NCBI RefSeq assembly: GCF_010668805.1
Contig: NZ_WUFT01000020.1
Coordinates: 48,558 to 112,557 of the forward strand
Source of the DNA: Rhizobium phaseoli
GTDB lineage: Bacteria; Pseudomonadota; Alphaproteobacteria; Rhizobiales; Rhizobiaceae
DNA: 64,000 bases
Reading direction: 5' to 3'
Below are positions 52,147 to 61,202 of this stretch, in pieces. The notes below the pieces were generated by a model. The model was not told where the DNA came from. It made no database searches and saw only the letters and a program-made list of their open reading frames with translations. Numbering within the stretch: the first letter of the stretch is position 1; the number at the start of each line of letters is the position of its first letter. The translations under genes were made by a program, and so were the position numbers.

Positions 52147-52576
52147 CACCGTTGATCGCCGTCAAATGCCGGGCACTTTCCACAATTGTCTCGATCGTCC
52201 CTTCGAGCTTGCTTGGATGACCGACAATCTTGCCGGGGAACGGATAGTACCCGATGTTTCGGCCAGCAATAACTGGGAGAACGACATGCGGTCGAGTGCC
52301 ACCCATCAAAATGTCGACGCCAAGGTCGACCGCGGCCTGCGCGGATCGTCGCTCGCTCTCCTCGTCGAGGCTGACCACTTCGAGATAGAGCGTGGCACCC
52401 GCCGCCTTGATTGCCGAAGCAAGGCCCAAGAGTTTATCGAATGGCAGGCCAATATCCTTGAACCCCACATGTCTGATGCCGGCGGCAAGCACATCCTGGA
52501 GGCGCTCGGCCGCGTCGGCAACGGTGCGGTCCTGGTTGGTCAACATAAATATGAAGTCGGGAGAAGTCTGGGGCAT
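51995..52576 (-). CDS. TIM-barrel (HisA/TrpF-like) protein of the threonate-type module, probably truncated
   Basis: A 193-residue protein starting MPQTSPDFIFMLTNQDRTVADAAERLQDVL. Features such as GIRHVGFKDIGLP, LDLGVDILMGGTRPH and KPVVVAGSIDS belong to a phosphate-binding TIM barrel. After GSIDS the usual second phosphate loop and final helix do not follow; instead the reading frame enters DNA antisense to the truncated regulator (PERRSPARRTSG). About 50-70 residues are probably missing. It lies 11 bases from pdxA2 in the same direction. Function unknown. Confidence 0.68.
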   Translation of the reverse strand: MPQTSPDFIFMLTNQDRTVADAAERLQDVLAAGIRHVGFKDIGLPFDKLLGLASAIKAAGATLYLEVVSLDEESERRSAQAAVDLGVDILMGGTRPHVVLPVIAGRNIGYYPFPGKIVGHPSKLEGTIETIVESARHLTAINGVSGLDLLAYRFGGDVEALMARVCEAVAKPVVVAGSIDSPERRSPARRTSG

Positions 52577-52587
52577 CGAAAGCGCTC

Positions 52588-53562
52588 CTAGATTGCGTTG
52601 AGAAGCAGCGCCTGATCGAAGGCGTAGCGAAGTGAGGAATGGTCGGCCGTACCTTGGCCCGCGATGTCGAATGCGGTGCCGTGATCGACGCTGGTACGGA
52701 TGAAGGGCAGGCCGATGGTGACATTGACGCCGTTGTCAATGCCGAGATACTTGACCGGAATGAGGCCCTGATCGTGATATTGCGCAACGACGATGTCGAA
52801 CTCGCCTTTGCGGGCTCGCATGAAAATTGTGTCTCCGGGCCACGGACCGGATGCGTTTATTCCGCGCTCCTGAGCTCGGCTGATGGCTGGCGCGATAATG
52901 TCGAGATCCTCCCGACCGAACATGCCGTTTTCCCCGGCATGGGGGTTGAGGCCGGCGACGGCAACGCGGGGAGAAGTAATGCCATAGGCCTTGCTTGCCC
53001 TGTGCGCCAATTCGATCGTTCTAAGGACGGAATCCTGCGTCACGAGGTTGATGGCATCACGCAACGAGACGTGGATCGTAACCAGGATCACACGCAATTC
53101 GTCGTTTGCCAGCATCATCGCAAACTGGTCGGTCCCTGACCGTTCTGCAAGAATTTCGGTATGCCCGGGATAATTGAGCCCGCCCATCTTCATTGCTTCC
53201 TTGTTAATCGGCGCGGTAACGATTGCCCCGATGTTACCTGCCAGCGCTTCGTCGACCGCTCTCACGACATAGTCGTAGCTGGCACGGCCAGCGCGAGCGT
53301 CCACCTGGCCGATCGGCAAATCGTCCGGTAGGTTGGAAACGTTGAGAACGGGTATGAGTTTTGTATCTGAGACAGCGTCATTGACTGACGCGATGGGCTG
53401 CACCTGGAGAGCAAGGTCAAGGGCTCGGATAGCACGTTCCATCACCTTGGCGTCACCAATCACCACCGCTTGCTCAGGCAGTCCGTCCGCGAAAACGCGA
53501 GCGACGATTTCAGGGCCGATCCCGCAGGGATCGCCCATTGTTATTCCAATTGGCTTCTTCAT
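52588..53562 (-). CDS. pdxA2: PdxA-family 4-phospho-acid-sugar dehydrogenase
   Basis: A 324-residue protein of the PdxA family. The N-terminus MKKPIGITMGDPCGIGPEI is the substrate region, with metal-binding histidines in HTEILAER, PHAGENGMFG and YHDQGLIPVKYLG. PdxA normally makes a pyridoxal precursor; catabolic PdxA2 proteins oxidise 4-phospho-D-threonate or -erythronate, releasing CO2 and dihydroxyacetone phosphate. A four-base overlap with the DUF1537 kinase gene, and no pdx genes nearby, favour the catabolic role. Confidence 0.82.
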   Translation of the reverse strand: MKKPIGITMGDPCGIGPEIVARVFADGLPEQAVVIGDAKVMERAIRALDLALQVQPIASVNDAVSDTKLIPVLNVSNLPDDLPIGQVDARAGRASYDYVVRAVDEALAGNIGAIVTAPINKEAMKMGGLNYPGHTEILAERSGTDQFAMMLANDELRVILVTIHVSLRDAINLVTQDSVLRTIELAHRASKAYGITSPRVAVAGLNPHAGENGMFGREDLDIIAPAISRAQERGINASGPWPGDTIFMRARKGEFDIVVAQYHDQGLIPVKYLGIDNGVNVTIGLPFIRTSVDHGTAFDIAGQGTADHSSLRYAFDQALLLNAI

Positions 53563-54773
53563 TTCTTATCTCCAAGCCAAAGGCCCCGAAGCAACTCGGC
53601 TGATTTCAGCAGAACATTCGACGAACCGAAGCCGCCTGCCTTTGTGATGATGTGAATAGGATGCGATCCGGTCGTGCGGCCGATCGGAATTCCGGGCTCG
53701 ATCTCGCCCAGAAGATCCAGCGAACCAATCTCAAGTTCTCTCAACACGGATTCGGCAGTGTCGCCGCCTGTCAAGAAGAGCCCGGTCACGGGATGAAGGT
53801 CCATAATCGCGCGCACTGCCTGGCCAAGAGCCATCGCGACGGACCTAGGCTGAGCCGACGTTCCACCCTCAGATGTGGTTAGAATGACATCTCCGCTGGA
53901 TACAGATTGGCTGTATTGCGCAAGGGCGCTTTGGGCCGCGAGAACGGGAGAGCGAGATGCCTCTTCGGCGTTGACCGTGATCTGCTGGACATTGCCAGTG
54001 CCTATCAGCCTTGAGCATTGCTCACGGTTCAGCGGATTGATACTGCCGATGACGAAGAGGTTCAGCGGTGCCGGGGCGGTCGACAGTGCGATGTCATCAG
54101 CCCAACCGACATAGTCTGCCAACGCGGTCGCCAGTCCCGGAGACCCGCACCAAAGGATGGACTTCGGATCCGCCGCCGATTTCACCAGCAGGGCCAGATC
54201 TTCCTGAATTGCCGCATCGGCTATCAGCAATTTCCGACCATCCGCGATAAGTTCGCCGGACTTCAATGCTCGGATTTCGGCAAGCCCGAGAAAACGCACT
54301 TCCGCGTCTGGGATACCTCGAAACAGAGGGCGAAGATGCGAGTCGGTTATGGGGTGAAGCGGGTCCTTTGCGAATTCTGTGTTCTCCACCGGCATCCCAC
54401 GAAGAAGCTGACGCCCTCCTTCAGTGGTCCTCCCACCTCCCGGGAAAGCCGGAGCGACAATTGCAACAGCCCGACCGGAGGCCGCGAGCGCAGCCATTAT
54501 TTCAGCTCCGAGGTGGCCCCGAATGGTGGAATCGACGGTATTGTAAAGAATATCTGCGGACATCAGGCTTTTTGCCACCTGGGTCGCCCGATCGACGGCG
54601 TCCTCAACGGATGCTGCGCGGCTTACCTTATTCACCGAGACAATCGCGACATTTTCCGGAGGCGATCCCCGATGATCCGTAAAGACAACGCATCTGTGCC
54701 CCATGCTCACGAATGGCGCGGCGCCATCCGTTGCACTAGTCAGATCATCGGCTAGAATTCCTACCTTCAACAT
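53559..54773 (-). CDS. Four-carbon acid sugar kinase (DUF1537), D-threonate / D-erythronate type
   Basis: A 404-residue kinase with the DUF1537 N-terminal domain (VGILADDLTSATDGAAPFVSMGHRC, then VDSTIRGHLGAEI) and the C-terminal nucleotide domain (VIGSINPLNREQ, LFLTGGDTAESVLRELE). It overlaps pdxA2 by four bases; the pair is the known threonate/erythronate catabolic unit (DtnK or DenK with PdxA2). Which of the two acids is used cannot be read from the sequence. It is divergent from a LysR regulator. Confidence 0.82.
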   Translation of the reverse strand: MLKVGILADDLTSATDGAAPFVSMGHRCVVFTDHRGSPPENVAIVSVNKVSRAASVEDAVDRATQVAKSLMSADILYNTVDSTIRGHLGAEIMAALAASGRAVAIVAPAFPGGGRTTEGGRQLLRGMPVENTEFAKDPLHPITDSHLRPLFRGIPDAEVRFLGLAEIRALKSGELIADGRKLLIADAAIQEDLALLVKSAADPKSILWCGSPGLATALADYVGWADDIALSTAPAPLNLFVIGSINPLNREQCSRLIGTGNVQQITVNAEEASRSPVLAAQSALAQYSQSVSSGDVILTTSEGGTSAQPRSVAMALGQAVRAIMDLHPVTGLFLTGGDTAESVLRELEIGSLDLLGEIEPGIPIGRTTGSHPIHIITKAGGFGSSNVLLKSAELLRGLWLGDKK

Positions 54774-54814
54774 CGCTGTCTCGTCGGCTTTTTTGTGACG
54801 ACGAGGATGTTAGC

Positions 54815-54868
54815 GCTATTGCTTCTGACGAAAAAACGATGAATTCTGACAGAAATCCGTAACTTCAA
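54815..54868. promoter_or_regulatory. Repeated TTCTGAC motif in the divergent promoter
   Basis: TTCTGAC occurs twice in the same orientation, about two helical turns apart, between the kinase gene and the LysR gene (starts near 54825 and 54845). Such spaced direct repeats are compatible with LysR half-sites. Evidence is weak. Confidence 0.35.
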
Positions 54869-54877
54869 GTCACAGAT

Positions 54878-55747
54878 ATGGCCGCACGATTCCCTTCATT
54901 ATCCGCACTGAGAGTCTTCGAATCCGCTGCACGTCATTTGAATTTCGGGCGCGCCGGTGATGAATTGTTTGTGACGCACAGCGCCGTCAGCAAGCAGATC
55001 CGTGTGCTTGAGGAAGATCTGGGAGTGGCCCTTTTCGAACGAAGAAACAGGGCCGTTTTCCTCACGGAGGGGGGGAGACGCCTGCTTGTTACGATGAGTG
55101 AGGTGCTCCGCCAGATCGGCGATTGTTGCGACGAAATAAGAGGTGGCGGCTCGGCACCGTTGGTGGTCTCGTGCGAACCGACATTCACGCAGCGCTGGCT
55201 GATCCCTCGCCTCCCGCAATTCAATGCACTTCATCCGGATGTCGAGGTTCATGTATTGGCCGCTGGCGGTCCGGTGAGCTTTGACAGGAGCCATATCGAT
55301 TTGGCATTGCGGAGAAGCGATTTTTCCTGGCCTCCGGAAATCTTTATGGAAACGGTGGTCGAAGAGCGGGTCGGCCCCGTATGTGCGCCCCGCCTGTTGG
55401 TTCCCGGCAGCGATGATATTCTCTCCTTGCCTCGCATTCATTCGGCTACGCGTCGAGATGCATGGTCGCGGTACATCGCGGATAACCAGATTGGAGATTC
55501 AAATTCCCCCGGCAACCAGGTCTTCGAACATTTCTATCTAAGTATCGAGGCGGCAATCGCTGGCTTAGGTGCTGCAATCGGTCCAGAGCCGTTGGTAGCC
55601 GATGCTGTAGAAAGTGGGCAATTGGTGGCGCCGCGGGGATTCTCCGGCAACGGATACAGCTACATCCTTTTGAGCCGCCTCCCGTTCGAAGGCGATGCTA
55701 GGAAACGAAACTTCCTCTCCTGGCTTCGACGGCAGTTTGGTCCCTGA
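54878..55747 (+). CDS. LysR-family regulator (GcvA-like)
   Basis: A 289-residue regulator. The N-terminal winged helix reads LSALRVFESAARHLNFGRAGDELFVTHSAVSKQIRVLEEDLG; the effector domain has VVSCEPTFTQRWLIPRLPQF, LDLALRRSDFSWP-like text and a C-terminal FLSWLRRQF. The phrases FTQRWLIPRLPQF and TLVH-like DRSHIDLALR resemble the GcvA subgroup. It is divergent from the threonate-type kinase operon and probably activates it when the acid sugar is present. Confidence 0.87.
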   Translation: MAARFPSLSALRVFESAARHLNFGRAGDELFVTHSAVSKQIRVLEEDLGVALFERRNRAVFLTEGGRRLLVTMSEVLRQIGDCCDEIRGGGSAPLVVSCEPTFTQRWLIPRLPQFNALHPDVEVHVLAAGGPVSFDRSHIDLALRRSDFSWPPEIFMETVVEERVGPVCAPRLLVPGSDDILSLPRIHSATRRDAWSRYIADNQIGDSNSPGNQVFEHFYLSIEAAIAGLGAAIGPEPLVADAVESGQLVAPRGFSGNGYSYILLSRLPFEGDARKRNFLSWLRRQFGP

Positions 55748-55890
55748 AGCGCGCAGTCTGCTCAACACCTGAGGCTGCTCCGCTACGTGAGATAGTGGGG
55801 CGAGATGAGCGACATGGTGGAGATCGCAGCCGAAAGGGCCGCAGCGGACAACGCGACAACGTGCTTTGATACCAATCGCTCAGACCAAGT

Positions 55891-56559
55891 TCAGATGCTG
55901 GGGCCTAGTATGTTTGCTCTGGCTTCGATGATATGGTCGTACATGTTTCGCTCAGCCTCTCTGCTGTCGCGGTCTTTGATTGCATCAAGAATCGCCTGAT
56001 GGCTGACGATATAGGTCGCCATGCGCTCAGATGTCAGCGATTGCTCTTTCATTTTCCCCCAGAGGTTTCCCGCCCGTACTGCGTGAATGCCTTCATAGAG
56101 CGAGGCAAGAAGACCGTTACGAGCGGCTTGGACGATGATGCGATGAAAAACGGCGTCCCATTTCTCGAATTCAACCAGTGTTTCCGACGTGCTGCCTCGT
56201 GCGATTGATTTCTGCATTTCTTCGACTTCCTGCCTCGTCGCCCGTAGCGCTGCCAAGGCAGCAATCTTGGGTTCAATGATCAGCCGAGCCTCAAACACTT
56301 CCGCCGGATAGGTGCGCAATGTGTCTCCCTCATTGGTTGCCGGCCGGCGAAGGGCGCTGGAGCTTACGCCGCTGCCGGCGATAAAGGTGCCTCTGCCAAC
56401 GTGCCTGATAAGGCGGCCTTCCTTCTCCAACGAACTGAGCATCCTTCTGAGGGCGGTACGCGGCAGCCCGAGTTTCAGCGCCAAGTCACGCTCGGGAGGC
56501 AGGCGATCGCCTGGTTCCAGACCTTCCGCCTCAATGAAGTCCTTCAACACCACGCTCAT
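55891..56559 (-). CDS. GntR-family (FadR-type) regulator
   Basis: A 222-residue regulator from ATG 56559, preceded by GTGGAGGTCAC; the TTG at 56592 is unlikely. The winged helix (LEPGDRLPPERDLALKLGLPRTALRRMLSSLEKEGRLIRHVGRGTFIA) is followed by an FCD domain with metal-binding His residues (FEKWDAVFHRIIVQAARN, VSHQAILDAIKDRDSREAERNMYDHI). It is divergent from the dipeptide-type ABC operon and probably controls it. Nothing convincing lies in the 150-base gap before it. Confidence 0.85.
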   Translation of the reverse strand: MSVVLKDFIEAEGLEPGDRLPPERDLALKLGLPRTALRRMLSSLEKEGRLIRHVGRGTFIAGSGVSSSALRRPATNEGDTLRTYPAEVFEARLIIEPKIAALAALRATRQEVEEMQKSIARGSTSETLVEFEKWDAVFHRIIVQAARNGLLASLYEGIHAVRAGNLWGKMKEQSLTSERMATYIVSHQAILDAIKDRDSREAERNMYDHIIEARANILGPSI

Positions 56560-56587
56560 GTGACCTCCACGAGAAATATTTTGTGAA

Positions 56588-56659
56588 ACCAATTTGATCT
56601 ATATTGACACCAATGGCAAGACCAATCTTATATTGATCATCGAACCAACGCCGATTGGT
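56588..56659. promoter_or_regulatory. Cluster of five ACCAA/TTGGT motifs
   Basis: ACCAA occurs at 56588, 56609, 56621 and 56644, and TTGGT at 56655. They lie in the AT-rich space between the GntR gene and the ABC operon. GntR/FadR operators contain TGGT...ACCA half-sites, so this may be an extended operator for the divergent regulator. Confidence 0.4.
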
Positions 56660-56776
56660 AGCGAATGGTGCCGAGTTCAGGAGCTGTGCGCCTGCTCGAC
56701 GGGACTATGCGGCAGCATGCATAAATCGGCGACAAAATTTCAAACGAGAAGCTGCATAGATAAGGGAGCTAGACCG

Positions 56777-58420
56777 ATGGCCGTTATGACAGAGGCTGCT
56801 ACATCAGGCGACGCAGCGCTTTCTGTGCGTGCCCTGACAGTCGACTTGCCGAAAGGCATGGAGCGGGCTCATGCCGTCGAAAACGTCTCGTTCGACCTCA
56901 AGCGTGGTCAGATCCTTTGCATTATCGGTGAGTCTGGGTCGGGCAAGTCGGTAACGGCAAACACGATCATGGGGCTCTTGCCCAAGATAATTCCAGTCTC
57001 GTCGGGCGCGATCAATCTCGATGGAACGACCATCGTCGGCGCGCCGGCAAAAAAGCTGCGCCAGCTGCGTGGCCGTGTCGTGTCCATGATTTTTCAGGAT
57101 CCGCTTTCGGCGCTTAACCCGCTGATGACGGTCGGCGAACAGGTTACCGAAGTGATGGCGGCCCATGGAGTGGGTACGAAAGCCTCGCGTCGTTACCGCG
57201 CTCTCGAGTTGCTAACCGAAGTCGGCCTCCCCGACCCAGAACTCATGTACCACCAGTACCCGTTCCGGCTTTCTGGCGGACAGCGCCAGCGGGTCATGAT
57301 CGCGATGGCGCTGGCCCTCGAGCCGACCGTTCTGATCGCAGACGAACCAACGACAGCGCTCGACGTAACCACCCAAGCGCAAATCCTGAAGCTCATCCGT
57401 GACATTCAGCGGCGCAAGGATATGAGCGTCATGTTTATCACCCACGACTTCGGCGTCGTGGCCGAAATTGCCGACAGCGTGGTGGTGATGGAGAAAGGGC
57501 GGATCGTCGAGCAGGGGAGCGCCGATCAGGTTCTCAAATCCCCCAGCCATCCCTATACCCAGCGCCTGATCGCGGCTGTTCCGCGCCTCACCGGCGAAGA
57601 CAGAAAGCTCCATGCGCAGACAAGCGACGAGACCATCCTGACGGTCCGTGGACTGTGCAAGACCTACCGCAGCGGCAGCGCCCTGTTCGGCAGCCAGCGT
57701 GTCGTGCCTGCGGTGCAGGACGCGTCATTCACGTTGGCTGCAGGCTGCACCCTCGGCATTGTCGGCGAAAGCGGCTCGGGAAAATCGTCATTGGGACGGC
57801 TCCTGATCAAGCTTCAGGATAGCGACAGCGGTCAGATCCTGTTTGAGGGTAAGGATATCGTCAAGCTCTCGGAATCCGAGTTTCGGCCGATGCGCCCTCG
57901 AATTCAGATGATCTTTCAGGATCCCTTTGCCTCGCTCAATCCGCGTTCCACAATCGGTCAGATACTGACCGTCGGGCCCGTCGCACATGGTATGCCTTAC
58001 GCACAGGCGCGCGAAGAGGCTCGGGCTTTGCTTTCCCACGTCGGTCTCGATGCCGGCGCCTTCGGCCGTTACCCGCACGAATTCTCGGGCGGGCAGCGCC
58101 AGCGCATCGGCATTGCTCGGGCTCTGATGTTCAAGCCCAAGCTGCTCATTGCAGACGAGGCAGTCTCCGCGCTCGACGTGTCGATCCAGGCCCAGATTCT
58201 CAAGCTGCTTGACCAAATCCAGCGCGAAACGGGCATATCAATGATCTTCATCACCCACGATCTTCGTGTCGCCAGTCAGATCTGTGACGAAATTGCGGTG
58301 ATGCAGAAAGGCCGGGTCGTCGAGCGCGGCCCGCCGTCTCAGATCTTCCTGAAACCCCAATCGGATTACACGCGTGAACTTGTGGCTGCAATTCCGGGAG
58401 AAAGCCGAAGAGACAATTGA
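56777..58420 (+). CDS. Dipeptide-type ABC transporter, fused ATPase (DppD-DppF)
   Basis: A 547-residue protein from ATG 56777 (AAGGGAG upstream) containing two full ABC domains. Domain 1 has Walker A GESGSGKS (51-58), signature LSGGQRQRVMIAMAL and Walker B VLIADEPTTALD. Domain 2 has Walker A GESGSGKS near residue 330, SGGQRQRIGIARAL and Walker B LLIADEAVSALD. The second Walker B glutamate is followed by AVSALD, as in related fused ATPases. It powers uptake through the permeases at 60220 and 61203. Confidence 0.92.
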   Translation: MAVMTEAATSGDAALSVRALTVDLPKGMERAHAVENVSFDLKRGQILCIIGESGSGKSVTANTIMGLLPKIIPVSSGAINLDGTTIVGAPAKKLRQLRGRVVSMIFQDPLSALNPLMTVGEQVTEVMAAHGVGTKASRRYRALELLTEVGLPDPELMYHQYPFRLSGGQRQRVMIAMALALEPTVLIADEPTTALDVTTQAQILKLIRDIQRRKDMSVMFITHDFGVVAEIADSVVVMEKGRIVEQGSADQVLKSPSHPYTQRLIAAVPRLTGEDRKLHAQTSDETILTVRGLCKTYRSGSALFGSQRVVPAVQDASFTLAAGCTLGIVGESGSGKSSLGRLLIKLQDSDSGQILFEGKDIVKLSESEFRPMRPRIQMIFQDPFASLNPRSTIGQILTVGPVAHGMPYAQAREEARALLSHVGLDAGAFGRYPHEFSGGQRQRIGIARALMFKPKLLIADEAVSALDVSIQAQILKLLDQIQRETGISMIFITHDLRVASQICDEIAVMQKGRVVERGPPSQIFLKPQSDYTRELVAAIPGESRRDN

Positions 58421-58477
58421 GAAAGTTCAATTACCTCCTGGCAGTAACTTCCTAATGAGCAAAAGAGAGGGAATAAA

Positions 58478-60148
58478 ATGACAAAAGATTCTACGACCAA
58501 AACGGACTATTCTCGGCGCGACGCACTGCGCTTGATGGCAGCAAGCGGGATTGCTTGCTTTGTTGCTCCAAATCTGATTGGCAAGCCTGACTTTGCCCTG
58601 GCTGCCGACAAGAAACCTGCGGGTCGCGTGGTGGTCGGGCTTTCACAGGAACCGACCGTCTTCAATCCGCTGATGCCTCATATCGAAACGGACGATGCGG
58701 TACACTTCTCGCTCTTCGACGCCCTCTTTCGCATGGATCCCGGCGGCGTACTCCAGCCCAATCTTGCGGCAGAAGTGCCCACGCAAAAGAACGGCGGCAT
58801 CTCCGAGGATGGCCTGAACTGGCGCGTCCGCCTGCGTGACGATGTTCGCTGGCATGACGGCCAGGCCTTTACGGCTGAGGATGTGAAGTTCACCCTTGAA
58901 CTGATCACCAATCCGAAATTCCGCGCGTGGCGTACGGGCGGCCATTCACTGGTGCGTGACCTCACGGTGGTCTCGCCAACTGAAATCACCTGGCGCATGG
59001 AGCAGGTTTTCGCGCCTTACCTGTCGTTTCTCACCGAAACCTTTATCGTGCCGAAGCACCTTCTCGAGAAGGAAGCTGATCCGAACGCAGCAGCCTTCAA
59101 TCAGGCACCCGTTGGTACCGGTGCTTTCAAGTGGAGCCAGCGTGTCGCCGGCGACCATCTCGAACTGGCGGCGAACCCGGATTATTTTGGGGACGGCCCG
59201 TATCTCGAACAGGTCATATTCAAATACATTCCTGACCAGACGGTGCTTTACACCCAGTTCAAGAGTGGTGACATCGACCTCACAGACCAGGCGTACATTA
59301 CGCCCGACCACTACGACGAAGCCAGCAAATTGCCCGGCCGTGTGGTCAGCTTGGTGCCCGGTGCCTCCGTCGAGTCGCTCTATCTCAATCTCGAGCGGCC
59401 GCAGTTCAAGGAACTAGCGGTGCGCCAGGCACTCTATGCCGCCATTGACAGAAAGGCGATCATCGACGCGCTCTATTTCGGCGTGGTCACAACCACAGAA
59501 ACCTTCATGCCGAAGGAGTCGTACTATTTCAATCCGAACCTTCCGGCGCAGGAATTCAATCTTGACGCCGCACGCAAGCTCCTCGACGACGCCGGCTGGG
59601 TACCGGGGGCGGATGGTATCCGTGAGAAGAATGGAGTGAAGCTGGCGTTCAACAACTCGACGACATCTGGCAACAATCTCCGCGAGCAGGTGCAGCAGTT
59701 CCTACAGCAGACATTCGCGGATATTGGCGTCCAGATGACCATCTCGAATTTGCCGGCCGCTGTCATGTTTGGCGAATTCTGGCTTAAGTCACAGTTCGAC
59801 ACGGCGATCTCGGGTGTCACCCATCTGATTGCCGCAGACCCAGACGCCACCAACCGCCTTGCCAGCAGCGCGATTGCCGCGAAGGGTGGAAAGGGATCGA
59901 ACGTCGGCCAGTATTCCAATCCGGAAGTGGATGCGCTGCTCAAGAAGGGTGCCCAGACCTTCGATCCGGAAGCACGTCGTGAAATCTACTACCGTATCCA
60001 GGAAATTGTGCGTCAGGACCTTCCCTTCCTTCCGCTGTTTGCCGCCACCTATGTGGTTGGCACGAAGGAAGGCCTTGAAGGTTGGATACCGAATACGAAC
60101 ACGCGCACGGCATCATGGCATGCTGCCGGCTGGCACTGGAAGAGCTGA
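58478..60148 (+). CDS. Family 5 substrate-binding protein with Tat signal
   Basis: A 556-residue protein. The Tat signal has twin arginines in YSRRDALRLMAASGIACF (Arg13-Arg14), so it is exported folded. The family 5 (peptide/nickel/opine) fold follows: VGLSQEPTVFNPLMPHIETDDAVHFSLFDALF, then LNWRVRLRDDVRWHDGQAFTAEDVKFTLELI. The C-terminal part ends VGTKEGLEGWIPNTNTRTASWH. Such proteins bind oligopeptides, opines or other amino compounds; the ligand is not predictable, but the FAD enzyme downstream points to an amine or amino-acid derivative. Confidence 0.88.
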   Translation: MTKDSTTKTDYSRRDALRLMAASGIACFVAPNLIGKPDFALAADKKPAGRVVVGLSQEPTVFNPLMPHIETDDAVHFSLFDALFRMDPGGVLQPNLAAEVPTQKNGGISEDGLNWRVRLRDDVRWHDGQAFTAEDVKFTLELITNPKFRAWRTGGHSLVRDLTVVSPTEITWRMEQVFAPYLSFLTETFIVPKHLLEKEADPNAAAFNQAPVGTGAFKWSQRVAGDHLELAANPDYFGDGPYLEQVIFKYIPDQTVLYTQFKSGDIDLTDQAYITPDHYDEASKLPGRVVSLVPGASVESLYLNLERPQFKELAVRQALYAAIDRKAIIDALYFGVVTTTETFMPKESYYFNPNLPAQEFNLDAARKLLDDAGWVPGADGIREKNGVKLAFNNSTTSGNNLREQVQQFLQQTFADIGVQMTISNLPAAVMFGEFWLKSQFDTAISGVTHLIAADPDATNRLASSAIAAKGGKGSNVGQYSNPEVDALLKKGAQTFDPEARREIYYRIQEIVRQDLPFLPLFAATYVVGTKEGLEGWIPNTNTRTASWHAAGWHWKS

Positions 60149-60219
60149 GTTAACCTAACGTCGCCGCCGCTGCGCGTCGCGGCGGCGGCCTCTATTGGCG
60201 CTATCACAGGGAGAGCTCA

Positions 60220-61170
60220 ATGCGTAGCTTCCTACTTAACCGGTTCGCTCAGAGCCTAGTACTGCTCCTGATCGTTTCCGTCATTGGCTTCGTGGTTCTC
60301 AACCTGATTCCCGGCGGCCCCCTAGCGCAATTTGGGCTGGATGCGAGCATGACCCAGGATGACTTGAACCGACTGGCGGAGCAGTTGGGCCTAAACCGTC
60401 CCCTGTGGATTCAGTATCTGGATTGGGCTTGGCGCCTTTTGAAAGGGGACTGGGGCCATTCCTTCCGCGATGGCGTCCCAGTTCTCCAGGTGATTGGACG
60501 ACACTTCATGGCAACGCTGTTGCTGATGGGATCGTCCACCGTTATCGCGATCGCCATCGGAACGTGGATCGGTGTTCGTGGCGCCATAAGGCGTTATTCG
60601 ATTTTCGACTACATGGCGACAGTCGGTGCGATGGTGGCCCTTTCGATCCCGACTTTCTGGTTCGGCCTGATCGGCATTTACGTCTTTTCGCTGAGACTTG
60701 GCTGGCTGCCAGCCGGCAACATGTACACGATCGGCGACGAGTCCGTTTTTAACTATATCCACCATCTCATTCTGCCCAGCGTCGTGCTCGCGCTAGTGCA
60801 TGTGGCCATCTGGAGTCGCTACATGCGGTCCGCTACTCTCGACGTTATCAATCAGGAATTCATCAAAACGGCCCGCGCCAAGGGCCTGAGCGAGCGCCGC
60901 ATCCTGATGAAACATGTTGTCGGCAATGCCCTCCTGCCGATGATCACGCTCCTTGGGATGCAGCTTCCCAGTGTCCTGACGGGTGCTTTGGTCACCGAGA
61001 CGGTGTTTACCTGGCCGGGCATGGGGCGCCTGTTCCTCGACAGCCTCGGCTACAGTGACTACCCGGTGGTTATGGGATTGCTCATGTTCTCGGCGATCCT
61101 TGTCGTGGTGAGCAACCTTGCCGCCGACATCGTTGTCGCCATCATTGATCCCCGTATCCGTCTGAGTTAA
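60220..61170 (+). CDS. ABC transporter permease (DppB type)
   Basis: A 316-residue membrane protein with about six helices. The N-terminus MRSFLLNRFAQSLVLLLIVSVIGFVVLNLIPGGP is standard for DppB. The transport loop ARAKGLSERRILMKHVVGNALLPMITLLGMQLP is near residue 220, and TETVFTWPGMGRLFLDSLGYSDYPVVMG follows. It is 71 bases after the binding-protein gene and 32 bases before the second permease, so all form one operon. Confidence 0.92.
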   Translation: MRSFLLNRFAQSLVLLLIVSVIGFVVLNLIPGGPLAQFGLDASMTQDDLNRLAEQLGLNRPLWIQYLDWAWRLLKGDWGHSFRDGVPVLQVIGRHFMATLLLMGSSTVIAIAIGTWIGVRGAIRRYSIFDYMATVGAMVALSIPTFWFGLIGIYVFSLRLGWLPAGNMYTIGDESVFNYIHHLILPSVVLALVHVAIWSRYMRSATLDVINQEFIKTARAKGLSERRILMKHVVGNALLPMITLLGMQLPSVLTGALVTETVFTWPGMGRLFLDSLGYSDYPVVMGLLMFSAILVVVSNLAADIVVAIIDPRIRLS

Positions 61171-61202
61171 GCGCCATGAACGCTCATCAGGAGTCAGCCA
61201 TC

